NCBI RefSeq assembly: GCF_003071065.1
Contig: NZ_QCXX01000004.1
Span: forward strand, 310,614-374,613
Reading direction: 5' to 3'
DNA: 64,000 nucleotides
From: Sphingobacterium athyrii
GTDB lineage: Bacteria > Bacteroidota > Bacteroidia > Sphingobacteriales > Sphingobacteriaceae
Part shown: positions 27,062 through 35,020 of the stretch, piece after piece
Numbering within the stretch: the first letter of the stretch is position 1
Layout: each line of letters opens with the position of its first letter
The notes under the pieces: model-generated
Seen by the model: the letters and a program-made list of their open reading frames with translations, nothing else
What the model was told of the DNA's origin: nothing
Database searches by the model: none
Position numbers and translations under genes: made by a program

Positions 27062-27583
27062 ATGGCAACTAAAATCAGATTGCAAAGACATGGTAAAAAA
27101 GGACGTCCTTTTTACCACGTAGTCGTAGCGGATTCTCGCGCTCCACGTGATGGTAAATTCATCGAACGTATTGGTTCTTACAACCCAAACACAAATCCTG
27201 CAACTATCGTTTTGGATTTCGAAAAAGCGTTGGATTGGATGAATAAAGGTGCTCAACCTACTGACACAGCTCGTGCTATCCTTTCTTACAAAGGTGTTCT
27301 TTACAAAAAACACTTACAAGGTGGTGTGAAAAAAGGTGCTTTTGATGAAACTGCTGCTGAAGCTAAATTCACTGCTTGGACTGAAGCTAACGAAGCTAGA
27401 ATCTCTGGTAAAAAAGATGGTTTAGCGCAATCTAAAGCTGATGCTAAAAAAGCTGCTTTAGCTGCTGAGGCGAAGAAAAAAGAAGAAAAAGCTGCTGCTG
27501 TAGCTGCTAAAAATGCTCCTGTAGCAGAAGAACCTGCTGCTGAAGAGACTGAAGCTCCTGCATCAGAAGAAACTGAAGGTTAA
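27062..27583 (+). CDS. rpsP: 30S ribosomal protein S16 with extended C-terminus
   Basis: Structural protein of the small subunit, binding 16S rRNA. Residues 1-80 are canonical S16 ([26 protein letters not shown] trimmed to its hallmark [20 protein letters not shown]; then [10 protein letters not shown] and [20 protein letters not shown]). The remaining about 90 residues are an Ala/Lys/Glu-rich extension (E. coli S16 is 82 aa), ending in an acidic [22 protein letters not shown] tail. Long S16 tails are usual in Bacteroidota. It is followed by its own terminator before rimM, so the classic rpsP-rimM pair is at least partly uncoupled. Confidence 0.97.
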   Translation: MATKIRLQRHGKKGRPFYHVVVADSRAPRDGKFIERIGSYNPNTNPATIVLDFEKALDWMNKGAQPTDTARAILSYKGVLYKKHLQGGVKKGAFDETAAEAKFTAWTEANEARISGKKDGLAQSKADAKKAALAAEAKKKEEKAAAVAAKNAPVAEEPAAEETEAPASEETEG

Positions 27584-27604
27584 TTCTTTCATAAAGTATT
27601 CGAG

Positions 27605-27637
27605 AAAGCCGACTCAATCTTGAGCCGGCTTTTTTTA
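27605..27637 (+). terminator. Rho-independent terminator between rpsP and rimM
   Basis: AAAGCCG and CTCAA pair with TTGAG and CGGCTTT (one mismatch, TC loop), followed by a T-run. Confidence 0.85.
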
Positions 27638-27654
27638 ATAAACTTGTTTATGGG

Positions 27655-27673
27655 TTAAGATGTGATGCTGATT
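27655..27673 (+). repeat. Possible left relic of a heptamer element between rpsP and rimM
   Basis: TTAAGATGTGATGCTGATT; its first 11 bases (TTAAGATGTGA) are the exact reverse complement of part of the right array at 59506-59516. Faces the right-type array at 27776-27810 across 102 bp. Confidence 0.4.
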
Positions 27674-27775
27674 GCGCTGGTCCAAAATAGTGAACGGGCC
27701 ATACCATTATATCTTCATTCAAAAAAATGAAAATTAAACAGATGCTCAATATATAGCGAAGCTGATCAAAATAGC

Positions 27776-27810
27776 ATCTCAATACTAATATCTCAATACG
27801 CAATACTACC
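27776..27810 (+). repeat. Heptamer array before rimM (5 units)
   Basis: ATCTCAA, TACTAAT, ATCTCAA, TACGCAA, TACTACC in exact 7-bp register, ending 2 bp before the rimM start codon. Same family and orientation as the right array at 59482-59523, without a gene in between. Confidence 0.65.
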
Positions 27811-27812
27811 AA

Positions 27813-28337
27813 ATGACTGTCGATCAAAGTTTTTATATAGGCTATATCAGCAAAACGAGGGGGCTTAAAGGCGAAATACAATTGTTTTTCGAATTTGAAG
27901 ACTACGAAAGCCTGGATATGGATGTCGTTTTCCTGGAGGTCAACAAAAAGCTTGTGCCCTATTTTATCGATGCTATAAAACTGCAGAAAAATAGTACGGC
28001 CTACGTGACATTTGAAGATGTCGATCACATCGATAAGGCACAGGCACTTGTCCGCAAAAAGGTTTATCTGTCCAATGATAAAATGCCAGAACGGGATCCA
28101 GATGATTTTAGATATACGGATTTAATTGGATTTTTGGTGATCGACGAAACTCATGGTGAACTGGGAGAAATTACGGATGTACAGGAATTTCCACAGCAAT
28201 TCGTCGCTACAGTTGATATGAATGGTAAAGAATTGATGTTTCCGCTATCCGATGATTTAATCTTAGGAATAGATGGCGAAGAAGAGATTATTGAAGTTAC
28301 ATTGCCTGAAGGGCTAGTTGATCTCTATAAAGAATAA
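27813..28337 (+). CDS. rimM: Ribosome maturation factor RimM
   Basis: Helps assemble the 30S head around S19 and 16S rRNA helices 31-33. 174 aa. N-terminal RimM domain from FYIGYISKTRGLKGEIQLFF (the GxIxkxhGlkGev signature), then a PRC-barrel (about 95-170) with LIGFLVIDE, LGEITDVQEFPQQFVATVDM and MFPLSDDLILGID. Follows rpsP as in most bacteria, though separated by a terminator and a heptamer array. trmD and rplS are not next to it. Confidence 0.95.
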   Translation: MTVDQSFYIGYISKTRGLKGEIQLFFEFEDYESLDMDVVFLEVNKKLVPYFIDAIKLQKNSTAYVTFEDVDHIDKAQALVRKKVYLSNDKMPERDPDDFRYTDLIGFLVIDETHGELGEITDVQEFPQQFVATVDMNGKELMFPLSDDLILGIDGEEEIIEVTLPEGLVDLYKE

Positions 28338-28351
28338 GAGAGGCGATCTTA

Positions 28352-28384
28352 GCTTAAATCCGTTGTCCAGATCGGGATTTAAGC
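28352..28384 (+). repeat. Hairpin just after rimM
   Basis: GCTTAAATCC (28352-28361) pairs perfectly with GGATTTAAGC (28375-28384). No T-run; it precedes the true terminator by about 30 bp. Confidence 0.5.
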
Positions 28385-28413
28385 GTATTGCTTGATTCGT
28401 GTAAATATTAACA

Positions 28414-28457
28414 AAGCAGGTTCAAATTCGTAAGCGAAGTTTTGAACCTGCTTTTGT
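28414..28457 (+). terminator. Rho-independent terminator after rimM
   Basis: AAGCAGGTTCAAA (28414-28426) pairs with TTTGAACCTGCTT (28441-28453), 13 bp, followed by TTGTTT. Confidence 0.8.
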
Positions 28458-28589
28458 TTCATTGGGTTAAGGTCACAAAAGTATTTGATTTTATTGGCGG
28501 AATTCACTTGTTGAAATGATCTGGTATATCTTACTTTGGGGGATTTTGAGTATATTGGTACTAAATAATCAATATATTGACCATATTAA

Positions 28590-29450
28590 ATGATCGTTTT
28601 GAGACCATTATTGATCCTTATTTTAACGCTATTTTTGTCCTCCTGCGTTTTTCTGGGAAGGGATAAGGAGTTCCCTGACGGAAATTACCAGGTTATCTGC
28701 GGTTATACCAATGAGGTTTATTTAAAGGCTAAAGCCGATAATCCGCTAAATGTTGAGCCTGATGCCCGTTGTGATCACCCGCTTTATTATCGTTCCTTTC
28801 TTTCCCTTCAGGATAAAGAACATTTTGTCCTCGCCATAGACGATATCCTGTTGTATGGTAAATATGCATTTAACGGGAGTAAGCTTGAGCTTATAGATGC
28901 TACAAAGGGAAAACTATCCTTGGATATTATCCGGATGAAAAAGGATTTTGTGCAGTTGAAAGGTGATTTCTCTGCGTTTAATTCCGCTCATTTGCCAAAT
29001 ACCGAGCGACTGTACATCAATTTCGAATTGGACAAGACACCCATTCGGGAGCAGCCCAGTAAATTTGATAGCGGAATCAATCTTTGGCGTAATATTCCAA
29101 CAAGAGCTGAGAATGACCAAGAGATAAAGAGCCGTGCATTGAATTTTTTAGATTATTCGATTGCCTATTTTCAGCACATTTCTAATTCTGGCGTTCATAA
29201 TGATTACAAGATAGACGGAGTTGAGTCGCCGATTACCTATGCCCAAAATGGAATTGTATTAAAGGAATGGAAAGATGTTCCTGTCTCGTGGAAGGAGTTG
29301 TTTTACAATGAGGAAAATGCAATGGTCGCCTATAAATATTTGCTAGCTGGATTTAAGTATGGACAAAAGGAGAAGTATAGTGTGACGGGGTTGCTATTAA
29401 TTACATTTTATTTGAAGAATTTACGTAACTCACTATCAACTTTGGGATAA
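28590..29450 (+). CDS. Predicted lipoprotein of unknown function
   Basis: 286 aa. A signal peptide with lipobox LSSC places the lipidated Cys at residue 19. The mature part is mixed alpha/beta with two early Cys (VICGYTN and DARCDHP) and a helical C-terminal half (about 150-280). No domain recognised. It stands alone between two hairpins: the terminator after rimM and the 19-bp stem-loop (29448-29498) that begins in its own stop codon. Exported to the envelope by inference from the lipobox; nothing can be said about its role. Confidence 0.75.
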   Translation: MIVLRPLLILILTLFLSSCVFLGRDKEFPDGNYQVICGYTNEVYLKAKADNPLNVEPDARCDHPLYYRSFLSLQDKEHFVLAIDDILLYGKYAFNGSKLELIDATKGKLSLDIIRMKKDFVQLKGDFSAFNSAHLPNTERLYINFELDKTPIREQPSKFDSGINLWRNIPTRAENDQEIKSRALNFLDYSIAYFQHISNSGVHNDYKIDGVESPITYAQNGIVLKEWKDVPVSWKELFYNEENAMVAYKYLLAGFKYGQKEKYSVTGLLLITFYLKNLRNSLSTLG

Positions 29451-29498
29451 ATTACATCGATAAAGCCGGGAGCAAGACAGCTTTATCGATGTAATTTA
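29448..29498 (+). terminator. Long perfect stem-loop starting in a stop codon
   Basis: TAAATTACATCGATAAAGC (29448-29466) pairs perfectly over 19 bp with 29480-29498 around a 13-nt loop. The first three bases are the stop codon of the lipoprotein gene. No T-run follows, so it may be a processing or stability element rather than a classical terminator. Confidence 0.55.
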
Positions 29499-29553
29499 TA
29501 GATTTTCGAAAAATATTTTTGTTGTTTGGTTTTTTAAAACGATATTAGCAACG

Positions 29554-29652
29554 CTTATAGAGAAAGGCCGAGGGACTAGACCCAGTGAAGCCTTAGCAAC
29601 CTGTATTGTTCAAGGTGCTAAATTCTACCCTGCTCCATGTGGGAAAGATAAG
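29554..29652 (+). promoter_or_regulatory. SAM-I (S-box) riboswitch upstream of metF
   Basis: An S-box aptamer: P1 formed by CTTAT (29554-29558) and ATAAG (29648-29652), then conserved GAGGGACTAGACCCAGTGAA, AGCCTTAGCAACC, AAGGTGCTAAATTCTACC and GGGAAAGATAAG. These are the hallmark blocks of the SAM-I class, which represses methionine genes when S-adenosylmethionine is plentiful. No T-run terminator is seen before metF at 29726, so control may be at translation initiation; TTACAT (29653-29658) can pair with ATGTAA (29692-29697) just downstream. Confidence 0.9.
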
Positions 29653-29725
29653 TTACATGCAGATAGACATATCCTCGACTTGTGCGTTTCGATGTAAGCC
29701 AACCCAAACTTAAAACAGTTTTTTA

Positions 29726-30682
29726 ATGAAGATTACCGATCATATCCAGAATGCTAAAGGAAAAACATTGTTTTCTTTTGAGCTATTGCCTCCTGCAAAG
29801 GGACAGGGCATCCAAAGTATTTTTAAAACAATGGATGAGCTGATGGAATTTAAACCACCTTTTATAGATGTAACTTATCATCGTGAAGATTACATCTATA
29901 AGGAACATGCTAGCGGGTTATTGGAGCGAGTATCCTATCGCAAACGACCGGGAACAGTGGCGATATGTGCTGCTATCATGAATAAGTATAAGGTAGATGC
30001 AGTGCCGCATCTGATATGTGGTGGCTTTACCAAAGAGGAAACAGAAAATGCTTTGATTGACCTGAATTTCTTGGGTATCGACAATGTGTTGGTGCTGCGA
30101 GGTGATGCGCGTAAAGGAGATGCTGATTTTATTCCAACTGAAGGTGGTCACGCTTTTGCTACGGATCTATTGGAGCAGGTCGCGGATATGAATAAGGGGA
30201 AGTATCTCCACGAAGATATTATTACATCTGAAAAAACTGATTTTTGTATCGGAGTTGCCGGATATCCGGAGAAACATTTTGAATCACCTAATTTCAATAC
30301 GGACTTTAAATACCTGAAACAAAAAGTCGATATGGGGGCGGAATTTATCGTGACGCAGATGTTCTTTAATGTAGAAAAATACAAGGAATTTGTGACCAAA
30401 TGCCGTGACAACGGAATTCATGTGCCTATTATTCCGGGGCTCAAACCTTTGACGACAAAAAAACAGTTGGTCACATTGCCACGAATTTTCCATTTGGATA
30501 TTCCGGAGGAATTGAGTGATGCAGTTGCATCATGTAAAACCAATGCCGATGTAAGGCAAGTAGGTGAAGAATGGCTTGTACAACAATGTCAGGAACTGAT
30601 CAAATTTGGTGCGCCAGTGTTGCATTTTTATACCATGAGTAATCCCGGTCCAACCAAAAAGATTGTTGAAAAATTAGTCTAA
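29726..30682 (+). CDS. metF: 5,10-Methylenetetrahydrofolate reductase
   Basis: Reduces methylene-THF to methyl-THF, the methyl donor for methionine synthase, with FAD. 318 aa TIM barrel. Family signatures: LFSFELLPPAKG (catalytic Glu), IDVTYH, VPHLICGGFTKEE, LVLRGDARKGD, CIGVAGYPEKHFESPN, VDMGAEFIVTQMFF and VPIIPGLKPLT, ending ITKLV-like CVLHFYTMSNPG region. Regulation by the SAM-I riboswitch directly upstream fits the pathway. Monocistronic, closed by a terminator at 30695-30722. Confidence 0.96.
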   Translation: MKITDHIQNAKGKTLFSFELLPPAKGQGIQSIFKTMDELMEFKPPFIDVTYHREDYIYKEHASGLLERVSYRKRPGTVAICAAIMNKYKVDAVPHLICGGFTKEETENALIDLNFLGIDNVLVLRGDARKGDADFIPTEGGHAFATDLLEQVADMNKGKYLHEDIITSEKTDFCIGVAGYPEKHFESPNFNTDFKYLKQKVDMGAEFIVTQMFFNVEKYKEFVTKCRDNGIHVPIIPGLKPLTTKKQLVTLPRIFHLDIPEELSDAVASCKTNADVRQVGEEWLVQQCQELIKFGAPVLHFYTMSNPGPTKKIVEKLV

Positions 30683-30694
30683 AAATATAAATAG

Positions 30695-30722
30695 AGCGAG
30701 GGAAGAGTCCCTCGCTTTTTTA
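30695..30722 (+). terminator. Rho-independent terminator after metF
   Basis: AGCGAGGGA pairs with TCCCTCGCT around an AGAG loop, followed by a T-run. Confidence 0.9.
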
Positions 30723-30986
30723 TTAAAACTATAGTAGAAATACGTCTATGTCTCTGTGAAACGAATTTCTGTCCATCCGATTGTCGCCTGTCGTGCATAG
30801 CGGGCGAAGGTTGGCATCACTTCCCTTTAAAAAACTGTATTTCTCTTTTCATTATAGAAGCAGCATCCTCAGAAAAATATTTTTATTAAATCATGATGTT
30901 AAATAGTGTTAATTAACATTTTTAAATCGAGATAACTGTTTAATTTAAAGTACTAAAAGGAATAAAGATTTATACCAGTTGACCTT
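30723..30986. other. Intergenic region before the GT117 gene
   Basis: About 260 bp, AT-rich at its right half, with no protein-like frame and no clear TAnnTTTG box. It must contain the promoter of the large membrane protein gene. Confidence 0.4.
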
Positions 30987-33900
30987 ATGACGTACAATAA
31001 ATTAAATAATCTATTCGGTTTGACCTGTGGCCTTATTGCCACGCTTGTCTACATTGCTACCGTTGAAAAGACCGTAAGCTGGTGGGACTGTGGTGAATTT
31101 ATTGCCTGTGCCTACAAACTTGAGGTGGCGCATCAGCCCGGCGCACCTTTATTTTTGCTTATTCAGAATGTTTTTTCCAATCTCGCACTCGGTAACGTCG
31201 GAAAGATAGCCTACTGGATGAATATTGGTTCGGCGATCTGTAGTGGTTTGACAGTAGTATTTCTGTTTTGGACAATCACTGCTATAGCCAAGAAAATTTT
31301 GAAGAAGCCACAGCAGCCTACTTTCTCCTACTACCTACAGCTTTTCGCTGCAGGGACAGTCGGGGCAATGGCTTTCAGCTTCAGTGATACATTTTGGTAT
31401 TCCGCTGTGGAATCTGAAGTGTACGCGATGTCCTCGCTTTGTACGGCAGTGGTTTTCTGGGCAATTTTCAAATGGGAAGCGCGGGCAGATCAGCATGGAA
31501 GCGACCGCTGGTTGATTTTTATTGCTTTTGTCATGGGACTTTCGATCGGAGTGCACCTATTGAATCTGTTGGCTATTCCAGCCATAGCCATGGTGGTCTA
31601 TTTTAAAAGGACTTCGCAAATTAATCTGAAAGGTGTTTTAACGGCATTTTTATTAGGCTTGTTGGTTTTGGCAGCAATTCTTTGGGGTGTCATTCAGTGG
31701 TTGGTAGGTTTTGCTTCCAAAATAGACCTGTTATTTGTGAATTCACTCGGACTGGGGTTTGGGTCTGGAATTCTGTTCTTGTGCGTACTTATCGGTGGCG
31801 TCATTGTATATGGTCTTTTTTATTCGCATAGAAACCGGAAGTATACATTAAACACAGCCTTATTGGTATTTTGTTTTATTCTGTTTGGCTATAGTTCCTA
31901 TACCATGGTATTGATCCGTGGTATAGCGAATCCATCCCTCAATAATAATGCACCAGATAATGTCTTTTCGTTTTTGGGTTACTTAGGACGGGAACAATAC
32001 ACACGGGAACCTTTGGTGAAAGGACCTTACTACGATTCGAAAGCTGTGGACATAGAAAATAAAACCAGTTATCGGAAAGATGAGTCCAATTACACGGCAT
32101 TTACCCAGGTGGATAAGTATGATTTTGATCGAGAAACATTTTTTCCCCGTATTTATAGCCAGGATGCAAATCATCAAGCTTACTATAGAAGTTATCTCAA
32201 GTTAAAAGACGGTGAAAAGCCGCAATTCTCCGATAACTTTAAGTTTTTCTTTCATTTTCAATTGGGCGAAATGTATGCACGTTATTTCTTATGGAATTTT
32301 GCTGGAAGACAGAATGATAAACAGGGTTATGGAACATATACCGATGGGAATTGGCTTTCAGGATTGAAACCATTGGACAATTGGCGTCTTGGCGGACAAT
32401 ATGACCTTTCGGAATCACAGCAAAATGATCCCAGCCGAAATACGTATTTTTTCCTTCCCTTATTATTGGGTATAGCAGGAGCGATTTGGTTATACAAACA
32501 CAATAAGCCCTACACTTTGGTGTTAACATTGTTATTCGTCTTTACGGGTATAGCGATTGTCGTGTATCTCAACCAGACACCATTACAACCCCGTGAACGT
32601 GATTATGCTTATGCGGGATCCTTTTACGCTTTTGCTATTTGGATCGGACTTGGCGCAATAGCATTGGTGCGCTTTTTTAAGCGTTTCCTTCATACCCGTT
32701 ATGCCTTAGCTACAGGGGTATCTTTTGCACTTTTGGGAGGACCGATTATTCTGGTACATCAGAACTGGGATGATCATAATCGTTCCGAAAAATCCCTGGC
32801 GCGGGATGTTGCGCGCAATTACCTTGAAACCTGTGCGCCGAATGCGATTTTGTTTACCTATGGCGATCATGATACCTTTCCGTTATGGTATTTGCAGGAG
32901 GTTGAAGGTGTTCGTCCCGACGTAAGAATAGTTGTACTGAGTTACTTAACGGGTGATTGGTACATGCAGCAGGTTAAGAAACCAACTTATCAGGCTGCGG
33001 GACTTCCAATAACGATACCTGCAGAAAAAACAAAAAAGGGTATTCGGGATTATATCCCTTTCGTTGATCGACAGTTGAATGCTGCAGTTGACATCCAACA
33101 ATTATTGCAATTTGTTACTTCTGATAATCCAGATTATAAAGTACAGCTGAATTCGGGAAATCTGGAGAATTATTTTCCGACTAAGAAGGTTAAATTGGCT
33201 ATTAACAAAGCCGAGATCTTGAAAAAGAATGCCGTACCAGCTTATTTTCACGAGGCGGTCGTTTCAACAATGGAATGGGAAATCCCCGGGGATCACTTAA
33301 GTCGATCAGATTTGACTTTGCTTTCCCTTCTTGAAAATAATCATTGGGATCGGCCGATCTATTTTTCAAATATGCTGCCCGGTGATATTAAGCTAGGGCT
33401 GGATAAATATCTTGTCAATGAAGGATTTGCTTCAAGGCTGATGCCGGTCGCTGCCACCAGTGAACAGCAAACGAATGCTGAGGAAATACCTGCTTTGGTC
33501 AACGTCGAAGCACTATATGATAATATCATGCATAAATATCATTGGGGAAATGTCAAAAATGCAACCTATTTGGATACGGACTCCTTTCGCTTTTCCAGTA
33601 TGTACGCTCGGGATATTTTTGGAAAGACGGCCCGGTTGCTGTTAGAAAAAGGGCAGGTAAAGCAGGCAGGTAAAGTTGCTAAGAAAGCATATGACCAATT
33701 GCCGGATCGTGTATATGCGATGTCGGATGCGATTAACTATGCGGATATCATTGACAGCTTATACCGTTCTGGACAAGGACACCTGGCCGGAAATATCGTA
33801 GACAGAAACTTGGACTATGTTTCACAAAATATGGACTATTTACACCAATTGGTATTAGATAAAAAAAATCTAGGCTTTGAATGGAGCGATATGCAGACGG

Positions 33901-34016
33901 CATTGGACTCAGTAGATCGTTATCGAGATATCTTATTGGCAGCCAAAGATAGCAAACGACTGGCGCGTGTCGAGGGGTTGAGAAAGCAGTATCAGCAATG
34001 GTATGGTATTGAGTAG
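30987..34016 (+). CDS. Glycosyltransferase family 117 membrane protein (DUF2723)
   Basis: 1009 aa. The N-terminal half is a DUF2723 multi-pass domain (about 11 helices) opening with TVSWWDCGEFIACAYKLEVA, the acidic first-loop motif of GT-C type transferases; the second half is soluble (from about residue 600) with helical repeats near the C-terminus (VKQAGKVAKKAYDQLP). The family is related to eukaryotic TMEM260, a protein O-mannosyltransferase, and in Bacteroidota is a candidate for protein O-glycosylation of exported proteins. That role is inferred from family; the lipid-linked sugar donor and acceptor cannot be told. Single gene. Confidence 0.9.
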   Translation: MTYNKLNNLFGLTCGLIATLVYIATVEKTVSWWDCGEFIACAYKLEVAHQPGAPLFLLIQNVFSNLALGNVGKIAYWMNIGSAICSGLTVVFLFWTITAIAKKILKKPQQPTFSYYLQLFAAGTVGAMAFSFSDTFWYSAVESEVYAMSSLCTAVVFWAIFKWEARADQHGSDRWLIFIAFVMGLSIGVHLLNLLAIPAIAMVVYFKRTSQINLKGVLTAFLLGLLVLAAILWGVIQWLVGFASKIDLLFVNSLGLGFGSGILFLCVLIGGVIVYGLFYSHRNRKYTLNTALLVFCFILFGYSSYTMVLIRGIANPSLNNNAPDNVFSFLGYLGREQYTREPLVKGPYYDSKAVDIENKTSYRKDESNYTAFTQVDKYDFDRETFFPRIYSQDANHQAYYRSYLKLKDGEKPQFSDNFKFFFHFQLGEMYARYFLWNFAGRQNDKQGYGTYTDGNWLSGLKPLDNWRLGGQYDLSESQQNDPSRNTYFFLPLLLGIAGAIWLYKHNKPYTLVLTLLFVFTGIAIVVYLNQTPLQPRERDYAYAGSFYAFAIWIGLGAIALVRFFKRFLHTRYALATGVSFALLGGPIILVHQNWDDHNRSEKSLARDVARNYLETCAPNAILFTYGDHDTFPLWYLQEVEGVRPDVRIVVLSYLTGDWYMQQVKKPTYQAAGLPITIPAEKTKKGIRDYIPFVDRQLNAAVDIQQLLQFVTSDNPDYKVQLNSGNLENYFPTKKVKLAINKAEILKKNAVPAYFHEAVVSTMEWEIPGDHLSRSDLTLLSLLENNHWDRPIYFSNMLPGDIKLGLDKYLVNEGFASRLMPVAATSEQQTNAEEIPALVNVEALYDNIMHKYHWGNVKNATYLDTDSFRFSSMYARDIFGKTARLLLEKGQVKQAGKVAKKAYDQLPDRVYAMSDAINYADIIDSLYRSGQGHLAGNIVDRNLDYVSQNMDYLHQLVLDKKNLGFEWSDMQTALDSVDRYRDILLAAKDSKRLARVEGLRKQYQQWYGIE

Positions 34017-34023
34017 CAATTCA

Positions 34024-34060
34024 GAGGCACCTTTTGAACGATCAGAAGGTGCCTCATTTT
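34024..34060. terminator. Terminator between the GT117 and OmpW-like genes
   Basis: GAGGCACCTT (34024-34033) pairs with AAGGTGCCTC (34046-34055), then ATTTT. Placed between convergent genes. Confidence 0.8.
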
Positions 34061-34082
34061 ATATAGGGAGTTTAAAGAAATA

Positions 34083-34748
34083 CTAGAACTTCATGCCGAA
34101 TCCGATCCCCAAAAGAAAGGGGTTGATATCAACTTTCGCCGGTATTGATAAGTTCGGAGCCAAGTTGGACGCATCCACTTGAACATCCGTCTTCAAGAGA
34201 ATATACTTAGCATCCAAATTCAGAAAATATTTTTCTGAAAGCTTGACATCAATACCGAGTTGTGTGGCAAATCCAAACGTATTATCATACTTTACGTTTT
34301 TTACCGTGGGACCCTCATTTGCGCTATAGAAAATTGTATAGTTTATCCCTGCACCTACATAGGGCCTGAGGTCTCCATCCGGAAGAAAATGATATTGCGC
34401 TGTCAAGGTCGGAGGCAGGAGCCATACACTACCTAAATCTACGTTTGCGGAGGTGTTACCTCCTATGGCACTTAAGTTGGAGCCAACGGTATTGACCTTG
34501 TGTTTGCTTGTTCCTAAAATCAGCTCCGCTGCGATATTTTTGGTAAAGAAATAAGTGAAATCTAGTTCTGGGATAAATTTTGTGTTGATCGCAATGTCGC
34601 CACCAATAGTACTGATATTGGCCGATTCGTTGGGCATTACCGCGACTCCTCTAAGACGCATCTGCCAGCGTTGCTCAGGACTGTTCTGTGCCTGTAAATT
34701 TAAAGTACCGAGTGTAAGTGCAAAAGCAATAAATAGTAACTTTTTCAT
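34083..34748 (-). CDS. OmpW-family outer-membrane beta-barrel protein
   Basis: 221 aa. Signal peptide (1-20, cleavage after LQAQ), then an eight-stranded barrel of OmpW type. Signatures: LRGVAVMPNES at the first strand, IPELDFTYFFTKNIAAELIL, LPPTLTAQYHFLPDGDLRPYVGAGINYT and the C-terminal INPFLLGIGFGMKF ending in Phe as outer-membrane proteins do. OmpW proteins form narrow hydrophobic channels. Single gene on the minus strand; 250 bp upstream are free of genes apart from the glnS terminator. Confidence 0.9.
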   Translation of the reverse strand: MKKLLFIAFALTLGTLNLQAQNSPEQRWQMRLRGVAVMPNESANISTIGGDIAINTKFIPELDFTYFFTKNIAAELILGTSKHKVNTVGSNLSAIGGNTSANVDLGSVWLLPPTLTAQYHFLPDGDLRPYVGAGINYTIFYSANEGPTVKNVKYDNTFGFATQLGIDVKLSEKYFLNLDAKYILLKTDVQVDASNLAPNLSIPAKVDINPFLLGIGFGMKF

Positions 34749-34962
34749 ATCGTTAATGGTATTTGTTTGCCGTAAAACTATTTGTTTTAGGGCATTGCGT
34801 GAATGACGATAATCAAGTTAAAAACTGAATGAAATAATTTACAGCTTGGCAGAAAAGATGTACCTTTATCATTTGCTGTTCTTCTAAATGTGGACAAGCG
34901 GTGTTGTCTGTGTATGTTTAGAAAGAGAGAGGGCAGATTTGGGTGGTAGGTTGTTTTATGAT

Positions 34963-35008
34963 ATAAAAAGCAAAGGGTCGGAATTGTTTCCGACCCTTTG
35001 CTTTTTAT
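34963..35008. terminator. 21-bp perfect hairpin terminator after glnS
   Basis: 34963-34983 pairs without mismatch with 34988-35008 (core AAAGCAAAGGGTCGGAA, TTGT loop); A/T runs on both flanks let it work in both directions. On the minus strand it follows the glnS stop at 35021. Confidence 0.9.
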
Positions 35009-35020
35009 TGTTTGGTTTAC

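Noticed and set aside
28410..28457. GGTTCAAATTC resembling a tRNA T-arm after rimM
   Set aside because: It is one arm of a 13-bp terminator stem; no acceptor, D or anticodon arms can be built around it.
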